Below are positions 13,501-20,468 of a stretch of DNA of 64,000 nt, piece after piece; within the stretch, counting starts at the first letter, position 1; each line of letters begins with the position of its first letter. Under the pieces are notes generated by a model. That model did no database searches, had not been told where the DNA came from, and saw only the letters and a program-made list of their open reading frames with translations. Made by a program: the position numbers and the translations under genes. Origin of the DNA: Verrucomicrobiota bacterium (GTDB taxonomy: Bacteria; Verrucomicrobiota; Verrucomicrobiia; Verrucomicrobiales; Akkermansiaceae); contig JAPLUI010000069.1 in the NCBI GenBank assembly GCA_026397725.1, forward strand, positions 1 to 64,000, read 5' to 3'.

Positions 13501-14153
13501 ACTGTGAGTTGCTGCTTGATGAAATCGAAGCATCTCTCACCAGGAAACAGATATCTCGGCATACGCCAACTTCGATTGCTGCACGGAAAGCCATGTGTGA
13601 GACGGCTCAACTCCGAGCTGAGTTTGTCATTCAAACTGCAAAGCGCGAGAGTGGCAAGGCTTCGAACAGAGGTCAGCGCAAAATAGACCTTGCTTTGGGA
13701 ATACTCTTGTTGGCTCGCACCCAGCTCATCGAAGTAAGATGTGGAGCGAAAAAGATCGCTGATTTCGAGCCTGCTTTGAGAGCCCACTTGGATGATGCAC
13801 TCAAGGGACTGCGAGAGGCTGGGCAACAGCATCACTACGCAAATGGCCTTCTGGTGCGGTGCCAGTATTATCGCGAGATTGGTGACTATGATTCCGCGCA
13901 GAAGGATCTTGATGAGGCTCACGGGATCGCTGAACGTAGCAAGATGACATTTCATCTAGTTGACCATGATCTAGAAGCGGCCGAACTGGCACTTCAGAGA
14001 AACGAGCACGCTCATGCTCAAGAGTGCTTGGACGATGCCAAGCTCAAGATAGTCAGCATGAAAGGCTACACGCGCCGCAAACCTCAGGTTGCTGATTTGG
14101 AGCGGAGATTGCGGCGTGCCGAAGCGGCCTGGGTGGCCTGGCGCCGTCCATAA
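10467..14153 (+). CDS. STAND NTPase with N-terminal HNH and PD-(D/E)XK nuclease signatures and TPR-like tail
   Basis: A 1228-residue multidomain protein. In order: an HNH nuclease (about residues 15-90) with CAAC, KAHIVPWG and CAVCH; a small alpha/beta region (about 95-175, containing GSVTLELELP) of a kind common at STAND N-termini; a Mrr/Cap4-like PD-(D/E)XK domain (about 205-320) with EQFDFLW and QVKST (about 239-258); a STAND NTPase with Walker A GGEGKTSL (about 432-439), Walker B LLILDGLE (about 523-530) and TTRYSLPDL; then helical TPR-like repeats (about 800-1228). The layout implies a phage sensor (repeats), a switch (NTPase) and DNA-cleaving effectors. It lies just after the methyltransferase and may use that operon's promoter. 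An alternative start is ATG 10494. Confidence 0.8.
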   Translation: MPNTRPEIPMDVKRMLMIECGHRCAACGEATALEKAHIVPWGSKMEHKFENLVVLCAVCHKNSHDDHWDRLAMRGYKKRPWVSRYRNQCSHSDKAVVHLTLDLTPETFGPEEKRRVLVAVAAALDICPRDVVTLSIRAGSVTLELELPADAAQLLLSDTKVQAALRELVLPVKLTAISSSNLAQNAITMTPTNPKAPGTGGGSVATRGILVQTLVALLGVAQSESSFTEITLEPAVGNEQFDFLWKNKEGSFATQVKSTGNSFTKADVRKWAGELEAARSTEQCRLMLVGNMPSSLVGLKSVGAVAIETKNLHLGDLVEQAAHRLAAFLENEQQPSGTAAERVMVVHGLTSKLQHLAAASERFSREEFIKLLKQWVKDAPRQDRPIEISRIRKYAPAYLIGRDVEIQLLHDAWNQTILGEAKRPNILTFVAFGGEGKTSLVAKWAAELAGEGWPGCAAAFAWSFYIQGTREQVAASSDLFLKEALKFFAEGDPKEEEIKQFAASDAGPHAKGQRLASIVGQRRSLLILDGLEPLQYPPTAPMQSELKDEGVAALLRGLAAASHGLCVVTTRYSLPDLNAFRQTTAPEVKLLRLSPEAGVDLLKTLGVKGKAKEFETLVEDVKGHALTLTLLGSYLSEFHVGRIQNYDRVHLRDAYDEEQGGHAFRVMDAYVHSLKTGGRDQEENKKGRQALELLRLLGLFDRPATADCLDALWNRPVIAALTEELVELDEPHRNRALNRLEAAKLLTVNRDEADALISLDAHPLVREYFAKQLREENPDAWHEAHRRLCEHLCVTTLDKPQPALEDLQPLFQAVAHGCQAGQYERAWGVYWDRIIQKKVSFHGRAVGASPAFLSCLAAFYDRAWDQPTPSLPNWLQASLLRETGHFLFVLGRLEEAKEVLKSALTAFDGLNPKGSRHKWDDVATVARLLAELCLITGDMEEAMKYASKSVAIVRDHHLDRVVDQAELARICGYTGNKSNRDKAHELFHETEESWKSKHPKDGYLTSFSGFWNCELLLDEIEASLTRKQISRHTPTSIAARKAMCETAQLRAEFVIQTAKRESGKASNRGQRKIDLALGILLLARTQLIEVRCGAKKIADFEPALRAHLDDALKGLREAGQQHHYANGLLVRCQYYREIGDYDSAQKDLDEAHGIAERSKMTFHLVDHDLEAAELALQRNEHAHAQECLDDAKLKIVSMKGYTRRKPQVADLERRLRRAEAAWVAWRRP

Positions 14154-14181
14154 CAACCGAATGCAATCCCTCTGCTCGTGC

Positions 14182-15330
14182 TCAGAGCTTTGTTTCCGCA
14201 CTGCTCGCCAACGCCCAGGGCAAAACAGCGTCGGCTGCTACCTCATGGTATTGGCTGATTTGTTGGCGGGTCAAGTCTTGGAGTTGGCGACTCGCAGAAG
14301 GTGAGTCGCCTGCCGCCTCATTCGCTTGGCGGTACCAGGCCACGGTGGCAGCGACGGCTTCCTCAAACCCCCAGACCGGCTTCCAACCCAGCAGGTGAAA
14401 CGCCTTGTCCACGGCCAGGTTGAGGAACTTTGCCTCATGCACCGCGTTTGTATCGCTTTTGTCTGCCCAGCTTCCGGGCCAGTGCTTCAGCACCTCAGTG
14501 ACAAGGTCGGCAACCGTGCGATTGGACTCGAGATTGGGGCCAAAATTGAACGGGGACGTGAAGAAGCGAGGCTCATAAGGGCGCAGTGAAGGTTGGCGGA
14601 GAACCGCGGCCAACCACAGGTATCCGCTCAGGGGATCGAGAACATGCTGCCAGGGGCGGGTTGCCACTTTGTTGCGAACGGGGATGGGTTGTTCTTGTTG
14701 CAGCGCTCGGATGCAGTCGGGCACGATGCGATCCTGAGCCCAATCCCCGCCCCCGATCACGTTGCCCGCACGAACGCTGGCGATGCGGACCGGATGGCTG
14801 GTAAAGAACGAACGACGCCAGGACGCAATCGCAATCTCCGCCGCAGCCTTGCTGGAACTGTAGGGATCAAATCCTCCAAGTGGGTCTTCTTCCCGGTAGC
14901 CGTGCAACCATTCGCGGTTTTCGTAGCACTTGTCGGTGGTGATCAGGACGGCCGCGCATGGCTTTTCAAGAGTTCGCAACGCTTCCATGACGTTGATCGT
15001 GCCAATGACATTCGTCATGTAGGTCGCCACCGGCTGATCATACGAGAGGCGAACGATTGCCTGTGCGCCAAGATGAAACACGAAATCCGGCTGAGCGGCC
15101 TGAATGGACCTTTTGACCGCCGCGGCATCGCGCAGGTCGGCTATTTCGTGCTGAATTCGTTCTCCCAACTCGATTTGGTCGAAGAGTGACGGAGCCGTGG
15201 GCGGTTCAAGCGCGAAACCGTGGACCTTCGCGCCCAGTTCCAGAAGCCAGGTCGCCAGCCATGCGCCCTTGAACCCGGTGTGGCCGGAAACCCAGACGGT
15301 TTTTCCTGCGTAAATGTCGTGTAACAGCAT
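14182..15330 (-). CDS. rfbG: CDP-glucose 4,6-dehydratase
   Basis: A 382-residue extended short-chain dehydrogenase. The NAD-binding motif SGHTGFKG (residues 15-22), the TTDK segment (131-134) and the catalytic YSSSK (Y157, K161) are all present, and length and overall sequence fit RfbG. It makes CDP-4-keto-6-deoxyglucose from CDP-glucose for deoxysugars of surface polysaccharide. Its usual partner rfbF (glucose-1-phosphate cytidylyltransferase) is not adjacent, and no other sugar-nucleotide gene is in the window. It is the only convincing complete minus-strand gene and interrupts a defence island, so it may be passenger DNA. A palindrome sits inside its 3' end. Confidence 0.88.
   Translation of the reverse strand: MLLHDIYAGKTVWVSGHTGFKGAWLATWLLELGAKVHGFALEPPTAPSLFDQIELGERIQHEIADLRDAAAVKRSIQAAQPDFVFHLGAQAIVRLSYDQPVATYMTNVIGTINVMEALRTLEKPCAAVLITTDKCYENREWLHGYREEDPLGGFDPYSSSKAAAEIAIASWRRSFFTSHPVRIASVRAGNVIGGGDWAQDRIVPDCIRALQQEQPIPVRNKVATRPWQHVLDPLSGYLWLAAVLRQPSLRPYEPRFFTSPFNFGPNLESNRTVADLVTEVLKHWPGSWADKSDTNAVHEAKFLNLAVDKAFHLLGWKPVWGFEEAVAATVAWYRQANEAAGDSPSASRQLQDLTRQQISQYHEVAADAVLPWALASSAETKL
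14286..14310. repeat. Palindrome inside the 3' end of rfbG
   Basis: GGCGACTC (14286-14293) and GAGTCGCC (14303-14310) form an 8-bp perfect stem with a 9-base loop. It is translated on the minus strand as part of GDSPSASRQL, in the variable C-terminal tail of the dehydratase. It is not followed by a T-run in either direction, so it looks like another intragenic palindromic repeat and not a terminator. Confidence 0.6.
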
Positions 15331-15716
15331 GTTCTTGGAGATGATTGAGGTGAATGATCTTAATGCCGCAGCGCTTGGGGAGCGAACGACAGCACGGGCG
15401 GTTTAGAGGATGCAACCACGATTGCTGGTTGTCAAGCGGTGCGTCTTCCTAATTGGCGTTCAGATGCAAACAAAGGGCAATTCGGCAACAGGGACGGCTG
15501 CCGAATCGTCTGAGCAACGGGACCCGTGATTGCCCCCGAAAATACGGAGCACTGGATTCGGACGGCACGCTATCCTAGGCTCGGCAGCCAGAAGAGCTTG
15601 GCGAGAAATGCGTCCGGGGTGAATGGAATGCCGTTCAACCGGGTCTCTCCCACCACCACTTCCGATGAGAGACCGGACGACCGGCAACCGTAACCAAATC
15701 AAGGCGCCTACCGGAC
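15331..15716. other. Gene-free gap between divergent rfbG and SIR2 genes
   Basis: About 390 bases between two divergently transcribed genes, so both promoters should lie here. No convincing coding frame, repeat or RNA gene was seen. AT-rich patches occur at 15340-15365 and around 15445-15470, but no promoter can be assigned. Confidence 0.5.
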
Positions 15717-16844
15717 ATGAGCCGATCGAAGGGAACCATTGAGAAGCGAAGATCGCTTGAGACACCTGCTTACAATGAACCGCACACCCGCATGACAGCA
15801 CGACCAATCCTTGAATCCGCGTCTCAAACACTTTGCCTCCTCCTCGGCAACGGCATCAACCAAGCCGCCGGGGTTACGGGAGGGATCAGTTGGGACAAGT
15901 TGATGGAGACCTTGGTGGATGAGGCGGCGGACCGCGCCGCGAGGCCGGCCGAGGCGCGGCGCAAGTTGCGGTCCTTGTTGGCACGCAACGCCCAGGGCCA
16001 GCGGCCGGCCAGCCTGCCGGAGATCTTCGATGTCATCGAAGCGGTGGGCACACCGGCAGCGGGCGCTGCTGATCCGGCAATGAAGGCACCGAGCCTCCAA
16101 GCCCGGCTTGCGGCCTTGTTCCGTGACATGCGTCCGGGCGTGCCGCATGCCAAAGTGGTGGCGTGGGCGCAAAGGGAGCAAGTGCCGATCCTGACCACCA
16201 ACTACGACCACTGCCTGCAGGACGCCGTTGCGGGTCTCCCGTGCAAGCAATTCCGCCTCAAGAACGGACGGGCGCAATCCGACTACTACCCGTGGGACCG
16301 CTACTACTCGACGGCGGAGATCACCGATCCGGTCAAGTCGTTCGCCATCTGGCACATTCATGGCGACCGGGCCTTGCAACGCAGCATCCGCGCCGGACTC
16401 GACCAATACATGGGGATGGTGGAGCGCCTGCGCAAACTCAAACGACCGGTTGCCCGTGAGATTCTATCGGAACCAGCGGCTGATCCGACACGTTCCCCGT
16501 CGTATTTCGCAGCTCCGTGGCTGCGCATTTTCATGGGCCGCAAGCTCTGGATTCAGGGGCTCGGCCTGCATTCCGACGAAGTCTCCCTGCGCTGGCTGCT
16601 CATCCAGCGCTTCCGCTTATGGAGAAGCTTCAAATCGGACGAAGCGAATGCGACCGGCTGGTATGCCCATGGTCCCACCGAGATTACCGGCGCTCTCGAT
16701 ACCGGGCGGCGGGTGTTTTTCGAAAGCGTCGGCTTGCAGGTGATCGAGATCGCGAAGCGGGAGGAGATGTATGAGAAGCTGTTTGAGGAAGCGCCGACAT
16801 CAAGCCCGCGAACCAGAGCCCGGCGGCACCGGAAGAAGCCTTGA
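15717..16844 (+). CDS. SIR2-like (NADase-type) defence protein
   Basis: Up to 375 residues with the SIR2-fold signatures of prokaryotic defence proteins: nucleotide-binding LLLGNGINQAAG (about residues 40-51), TTNYDHCLQDA (about 161-171) and IWHIHGD (about 211-217) containing the expected catalytic histidine. In defence systems such as Thoeris ThsA, DSR and SIR2-pAgo this fold depletes NAD+ to abort infection; the same activity here is an inference. No sensor domain is attached, so it probably depends on the gene that starts 6 bases after its stop. The ATG at 15792 (MTARPILES) is the likelier start, because the first 25 residues look unstructured. Confidence 0.85.
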   Translation: MSRSKGTIEKRRSLETPAYNEPHTRMTARPILESASQTLCLLLGNGINQAAGVTGGISWDKLMETLVDEAADRAARPAEARRKLRSLLARNAQGQRPASLPEIFDVIEAVGTPAAGAADPAMKAPSLQARLAALFRDMRPGVPHAKVVAWAQREQVPILTTNYDHCLQDAVAGLPCKQFRLKNGRAQSDYYPWDRYYSTAEITDPVKSFAIWHIHGDRALQRSIRAGLDQYMGMVERLRKLKRPVAREILSEPAADPTRSPSYFAAPWLRIFMGRKLWIQGLGLHSDEVSLRWLLIQRFRLWRSFKSDEANATGWYAHGPTEITGALDTGRRVFFESVGLQVIEIAKREEMYEKLFEEAPTSSPRTRARRHRKKP

Positions 16845-16850
16845 GATCAC

Positions 16851-18134
16851 ATGAAGCCCGCCAACCTATCAGCTCCATCCGCCGCCTCGCTCGCCGCCGG
16901 TGTCGGCTTCGACCTGTTGGGCGAGGCCTTGGGCCGTGACGTCGAGTCGGCCTTGGTGGAAGCGTTGACTTGGGGCGCGGTGTTCGCGGTGGGGGATGAT
17001 CCGCTGACGATCTTCCGCGGGACGCTCGCAGCATCCATTTGCAGCATTGAGGACGACCCAAGGGGCGGGCTGTTCCGGCGCTTTCTTCGGGACGGCCCCT
17101 GCGAGGGGGAGCGAGGGACCGCGACCGAGCCGCATGGCCAGGCGCTAACAGCGGCAGAGACCGCAGGGACCATTCTCTTCATCGACTCGTTCATGGTGAA
17201 TGCCTTCAAGGGCGCGGTCACGGAACTTCTGGCGGCGGCGGCATGTCAGCGTTTGAGGCGGGACCCGCAACTCGGTTTGCCGGCCTCGGCGCGCTTATAT
17301 GTGGGCGACGCGGTAATGGTCCCCCGCAAATCTGGCAAGGGCCAGCTCAAGGCGGGGGACCTCCATATTCTGGTAGTCAATGAAAAGCCGAATGCTCCAT
17401 CGGTCACCGTGGCCGGAGTGGTCGAAGTAAAATCCGGTCCCAAGTCCGCGGCGGAGATGGAGCGCCAGATCGAGCAGCACATCCTTCGCGCCAGGCGGGC
17501 ACTGCGGATTTCCGGTGTGGATTATCCGGGCGGGACGATCCGCCTCGGGCAGGGACCCGATGCCCGGATCTTGCGGATCACCGTACAGCCAAGCGATTGG
17601 CCATTGCCGCGCACGCTGCGCTTCGAGACCGTGGGAGACAACCGCCAATTGGTGTTAGACCCGGCGATTCCTCCGTGGGACGAGGACCAGTTCATCCCCA
17701 TGGGTGGCGACCGGTGGCATATTTCCCTGCGCTGGTCGAAGGAGGCCATCTCTGCGGCGGCCTTTGAGATGACCTTCTGGTTCATGGAGAAGGTGGGCGA
17801 GAGCCTTTACACTCCCGAGATCGGCAAACCCGATCCGAAGCCTCCGGAATGGGCCGACATGGATGCGGCCGAGGCCGGGCGCAACGCGGTGAAGATGATG
17901 CTCTACGACACGATCCTGCACTATCCCGGCAAGCGGGACGAATCCAATCCACTCACGAGGAAGGAAGCGCATGTCCTGAACCGGGCCATCGCCATCTATA
18001 ACTGTTATGGTTTCGGCTACGCGCTGGGGATGAATTTCCGGAACAAGGAAGGCCGCCGGGAAATGCTGTGGCCGCAAGATCTGGACGAGATCGCGAAGAA
18101 CGGATGTCTCAAAAATGGAAGTAGAATTGCTTAA
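16851..18134 (+). CDS. Uncharacterised partner of the SIR2 protein, possible PD-(D/E)XK fold
   Basis: A 427-residue protein of no family I can name. It begins 6 bases after the SIR2 gene, so the two are almost certainly co-transcribed. The central part contains AGDLHILVV followed by VAGVVEVKSGPKSAAEMERQ (about residues 168-207), the D...ExK spacing of a PD-(D/E)XK nuclease core, and then the helix QIEQHILRARRAL. The C-terminal 150 residues look folded and mixed alpha/beta (RWHISLRWSKEAISAAAFEM). It could be a nuclease, or a catalytically active or inactive sensor of phage DNA that triggers the SIR2 NADase. No membrane segment or signal peptide is seen. Confidence 0.7.
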   Translation: MKPANLSAPSAASLAAGVGFDLLGEALGRDVESALVEALTWGAVFAVGDDPLTIFRGTLAASICSIEDDPRGGLFRRFLRDGPCEGERGTATEPHGQALTAAETAGTILFIDSFMVNAFKGAVTELLAAAACQRLRRDPQLGLPASARLYVGDAVMVPRKSGKGQLKAGDLHILVVNEKPNAPSVTVAGVVEVKSGPKSAAEMERQIEQHILRARRALRISGVDYPGGTIRLGQGPDARILRITVQPSDWPLPRTLRFETVGDNRQLVLDPAIPPWDEDQFIPMGGDRWHISLRWSKEAISAAAFEMTFWFMEKVGESLYTPEIGKPDPKPPEWADMDAAEAGRNAVKMMLYDTILHYPGKRDESNPLTRKEAHVLNRAIAIYNCYGFGYALGMNFRNKEGRREMLWPQDLDEIAKNGCLKNGSRIA

Positions 18135-18147
18135 CTGCCCTCCCATG

Positions 18148-18336
18148 CTAACCCGTGAGCCCCTCATTGACCGCATCACTGGTATATTTTCCAGACTGGA
18201 GAGTTACCTCAAATTGAAGTCCGCGCAGAATCTCAACGACTCGGCCGTGCTGGCCGAAGACTTGTGCAAGGGGCTGCTGAACCGTCTATACGGCTACTGC
18301 GCCTGCGTTTCGGCGCTCACGCCGGTCCACACCTGA
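18148..18336 (+). pseudogene. 5' fragment of a SMEK-domain protein gene
   Basis: From ATG 18148 the frame reads MLTREPLIDRITGIFSRLES and continues with LNDSAVLAEDLCKGLLNRLYGY. This is very close to the start of SMEK-domain proteins as I recall them, which are 200-350 residues long and found in defence islands. The expected continuation (LNxNxxAIDL) is missing and the frame ends after 62 residues, so the gene is truncated. It overlaps no other gene and starts 13 bases after the SIR2 partner's stop. Confidence 0.55.
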
Positions 18337-18582
18337 TATTCCGGGGATTGAAGATCTTCGGGGAACATGTCTTTCACCCGGAGGACCTGCGGCTGCCTGA
18401 GAAGCGAGTCCAACACATGGTCCGATTTCGACTTCCAGAAGTACCAAGATCGGCCTGCAGCACAGCCGGATCGTGAAACAATTCCCATGCCCGGAAGATG
18501 CGGTGACAAAGCAGCGGATGGCCGCCGACGAGTCCGAGGAGTGCCACGATGCCAGCCGAATTTATCGGTTCGGTCAAAAGTG

Positions 18583-19125
18583 TCAGGATAGAAAGTCACC
18601 GATGCTCTGGCATTCCGCAGCCGAGCATCCTCGTCGGAGCGCATGCGTGGCGAGGGCGGTTAGCATCGAGTCGGCTTCAGATTTCTTCTCAGAGACATCG
18701 GACAGATTGAGTTCGCGGAACTGCTGGCAAACAGCCGTTTCCATGGAAGTGGTGAAGTTTTCGAGTTCAAGCACCCGGCCCAGTCCAATCACTTCGGACG
18801 CCAGCGACGCTTTCCTGAGCCGTTCGAGCATCCCAAGGTGCCTCGGCGAACAGAGTGCTCGTTCGAGGTCGTGTTCAAGACGTTCCCCAATTTCCTCCTG
18901 AACTTGCTTCCGGTGCTTGGCCCAAACTTCGTGATCGGCCTGAAGTTGGCCGATTTCAACGACTTCGGTTACCAGACTCGGAAGGCTGAAGAGTTTGGGG
19001 TGAAATGTATCCGGGGTGAATTCGTCAAACAGTTCATCCCGCGGCACTCCACGAAGGCAGCAGACGGATCGGCAGACTGGAAGAATGATCGGGAGGCGCA
19101 CCACATGCAAAGAAAAGTGGCACAT
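18583..19125 (-). pseudogene. Minus-strand remnant of an unidentified protein
   Basis: The minus-strand frame from about 19050 down to 18583 has protein-like composition: acidic and helical, containing DEFTPDTFHPKLFSLPSL and LASEVIGLGRVLELENFTTS, ending AAECQSIGDFLS. The first 25 codons (19051-19125) look unrelated and run into a hairpin. No family is recognised. A second protein-like minus-strand stretch (18294-18420, VLRVKDMFPEDLQSPEY) may belong to the same decayed locus in another frame. I read this as a broken gene left by rearrangement. Confidence 0.35.
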
Positions 19126-19144
19126 CCACTACGGATGTGCCACT
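19116..19144. repeat. Strong perfect hairpin, 12-bp stem
   Basis: AGTGGCACATCC (19116-19127) and GGATGTGCCACT (19133-19144) form a 12-bp perfect stem with a 5-base loop. On the minus strand it is followed by TTTTCTTT, so it could act as a terminator for minus-strand transcription; on the plus strand no T-run follows. It could equally be a mobile palindromic repeat. Confidence 0.7.
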
Positions 19145-19344
19145 CCAAATGTAAGGGCCTTGGGAGCGGAGTCGCATTGGCTTTCGCCTTTGCTTACCGT
19201 CCGGCGGCCCGATAGACCGTGGCTTGAACGCCGGGGCGTTCCTTGATTGCCTGCGGGGAGAATACGCGGCGGCATCCATCGTGCAAGTGAAATTTTTCTA
19301 AAGTGAAATTTTCAAAAGACTCGGGTTGCACTCGTGCGTCAGGG

Positions 19345-19416
19345 TGCCGGCCCTGCCAAACCCGCCTCGACCCGCCGCCCGCCGATCCCGCGTGTTGCCA
19401 TCAGGCGCGAGACTGA
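19345..19416 (+). repeat. Methyltransferase-tail repeat, copy 0 (shortest)
   Basis: One frame here reads [19 protein letters not shown] and a stop at 19414-19416. It matches the extreme C-terminus carried by tail copies 1 and 2. The match continues past the stop into the leader of the following toxin gene (CGGAACCAATTCACCG), exactly as in copy 2. Only about the last 24 codons of the parent gene are left. Confidence 0.75.
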
Positions 19417-19447
19417 CCTAGAATCGCCCGGAACCAATTCACCGTCA

Positions 19448-19915
19448 ATGGTCCTGCCAATCACTCCCGACCCGAAATTCAACCCGACCCAACTCAAGGC
19501 CTGGAAGGCGATGATTCGACTGCTGCGCGACCCGACAGCAGCGGACCGGCGGTATGATGCGCTCAGGGAGTCCGCTCACGGCCGGATCATCAGCACCGAT
19601 CTCGCCCGCTTTCTCGACGAGCGCTACGCCAAGCCACCGCGCAGGGGCAACACCCGCGACATGGCACCGGGTTGGGATCTCGCCTGGCGCTACGCCCAGG
19701 ATCGCTTCGAGCGGGAATTGCGCAGCCGCGGCAAACGCAAGGTTGTGCGCTTCATGGCCGGCGGCTGGGCGGCTGGCAAGACCCACGCGCTTGAGCACAT
19801 GCTTTCCCGGGAAGACCTTGATTCGTCGGGCGGGCTGCACTACACTGCCGCGCATGAAAGCTACTACCTTCAAGCAGCGTCTCAAATTGGGGAAGCAGCA
19901 GCTTCGTCAGATTAA
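19448..19915 (+). CDS. Zeta-toxin-like P-loop protein, copy 1, internally deleted
   Basis: A 155-residue protein from ATG 19448. Residues 1-100 are a helical N-terminus ([19 protein letters not shown]), followed by [17 protein letters not shown], a Walker A motif typical of zeta-toxin/polynucleotide-kinase-like P-loop proteins. Compared with the copy at 21893, about 320 bases are missing in frame right after GKTHALEHM, and the sequence rejoins at [10 protein letters not shown]. The rest of the kinase fold is therefore lost and this copy is unlikely to be active. Its 3' end overlaps the small partner gene. The longer frame from 19334 is overlap with a repeat and is not used. Confidence 0.65.
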   Translation: MVLPITPDPKFNPTQLKAWKAMIRLLRDPTAADRRYDALRESAHGRIISTDLARFLDERYAKPPRRGNTRDMAPGWDLAWRYAQDRFERELRSRGKRKVVRFMAGGWAAGKTHALEHMLSREDLDSSGGLHYTAAHESYYLQAASQIGEAAASSD

Positions 19916-20048
19916 GGCGGCTGGCCAGACTCTGGATCTCACCAGGAGCTGGAGCCGTGAGAGTGTCCGCGCCCTCAGCAAGGCCCTTGAAGGCGGCCCG
20001 TCCGTCCGGAAAAGCGCTGCCTCCCGGTTGCGGACAAGCGCCAAATAG
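19854..20048 (+). CDS. Small basic protein paired with the P-loop toxin, copy 1
   Basis: A 64-residue basic protein ([20 protein letters not shown]... ending RLRTSAK) that overlaps the end of the P-loop gene in another frame. An almost identical copy follows the second P-loop gene (22617-22811), and conservation of both the frame and the overlap supports real coding. By position it could be the antitoxin or accessory protein of a toxin-antitoxin pair. No DNA-binding motif is recognised. Confidence 0.6.
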   Translation: MKATTFKQRLKLGKQQLRQIKAAGQTLDLTRSWSRESVRALSKALEGGPSVRKSAASRLRTSAK

Positions 20049-20405
20049 GCCGCTGGTTTGCTCTCCGCCCGGCCCGCCGTTCCGTTGGGACGAGGAGCGC
20101 CGTTTCCTGCTGCGCTGCGAGCTGGACGCCGCCTTCTTCCACCTCTACCTCGGCCCGGAGACCGAGTGGCGTCAGCAACCAGCAGCTCTCACAGACGCGT
20201 TCCCCACGCCCCGCCATGCCGTCTCCTACATCATGGACACTTTCCCCATCGTCAGGCGCAAGGACATCGCCAAGCACGGCCACTACCGCACCCAGCAAAC
20301 CATCCTCGAAATCTACGACGGCCTCGCCGAGTCCATGCGAACCGGCGTGCCCTACCAAACCCGCCTCGACCCGCCTCCCGCGGACCCGGCGTGTTGCCAT
20401 CCACC
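20049..20405 (+). pseudogene. Methyltransferase-tail repeat, copy 1 (longest)
   Basis: About 115 codons of the C-terminus of a large adenine methyltransferase, without its catalytic part. It reads [20 protein letters not shown], then [20 protein letters not shown], then [17 protein letters not shown], which matches the C-termini of PglX/DrmMI-type enzymes as I recall them. It starts directly after the small partner gene's stop and runs to the ATPase gene's upstream region. It does not come from the methyltransferase at 6077, whose C-terminus differs. Confidence 0.75.
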
Positions 20406-20468
20406 ACGTGAAAGCACAGCAATCTTAGGGGTGGCAAAGCCCACAAAACCGTCATAGACTCCACGCAC

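Noticed and set aside
19116..19144. Rho-independent terminator on the plus strand
   Set aside because: No T-run follows the hairpin on that strand; only the minus strand has T-rich DNA after it.
19334..19447. Upstream extension of toxin copy 1 from ATG 19334
   Set aside because: This stretch is the methyltransferase-tail repeat read in another frame; copy 2 supports the start at 19448.
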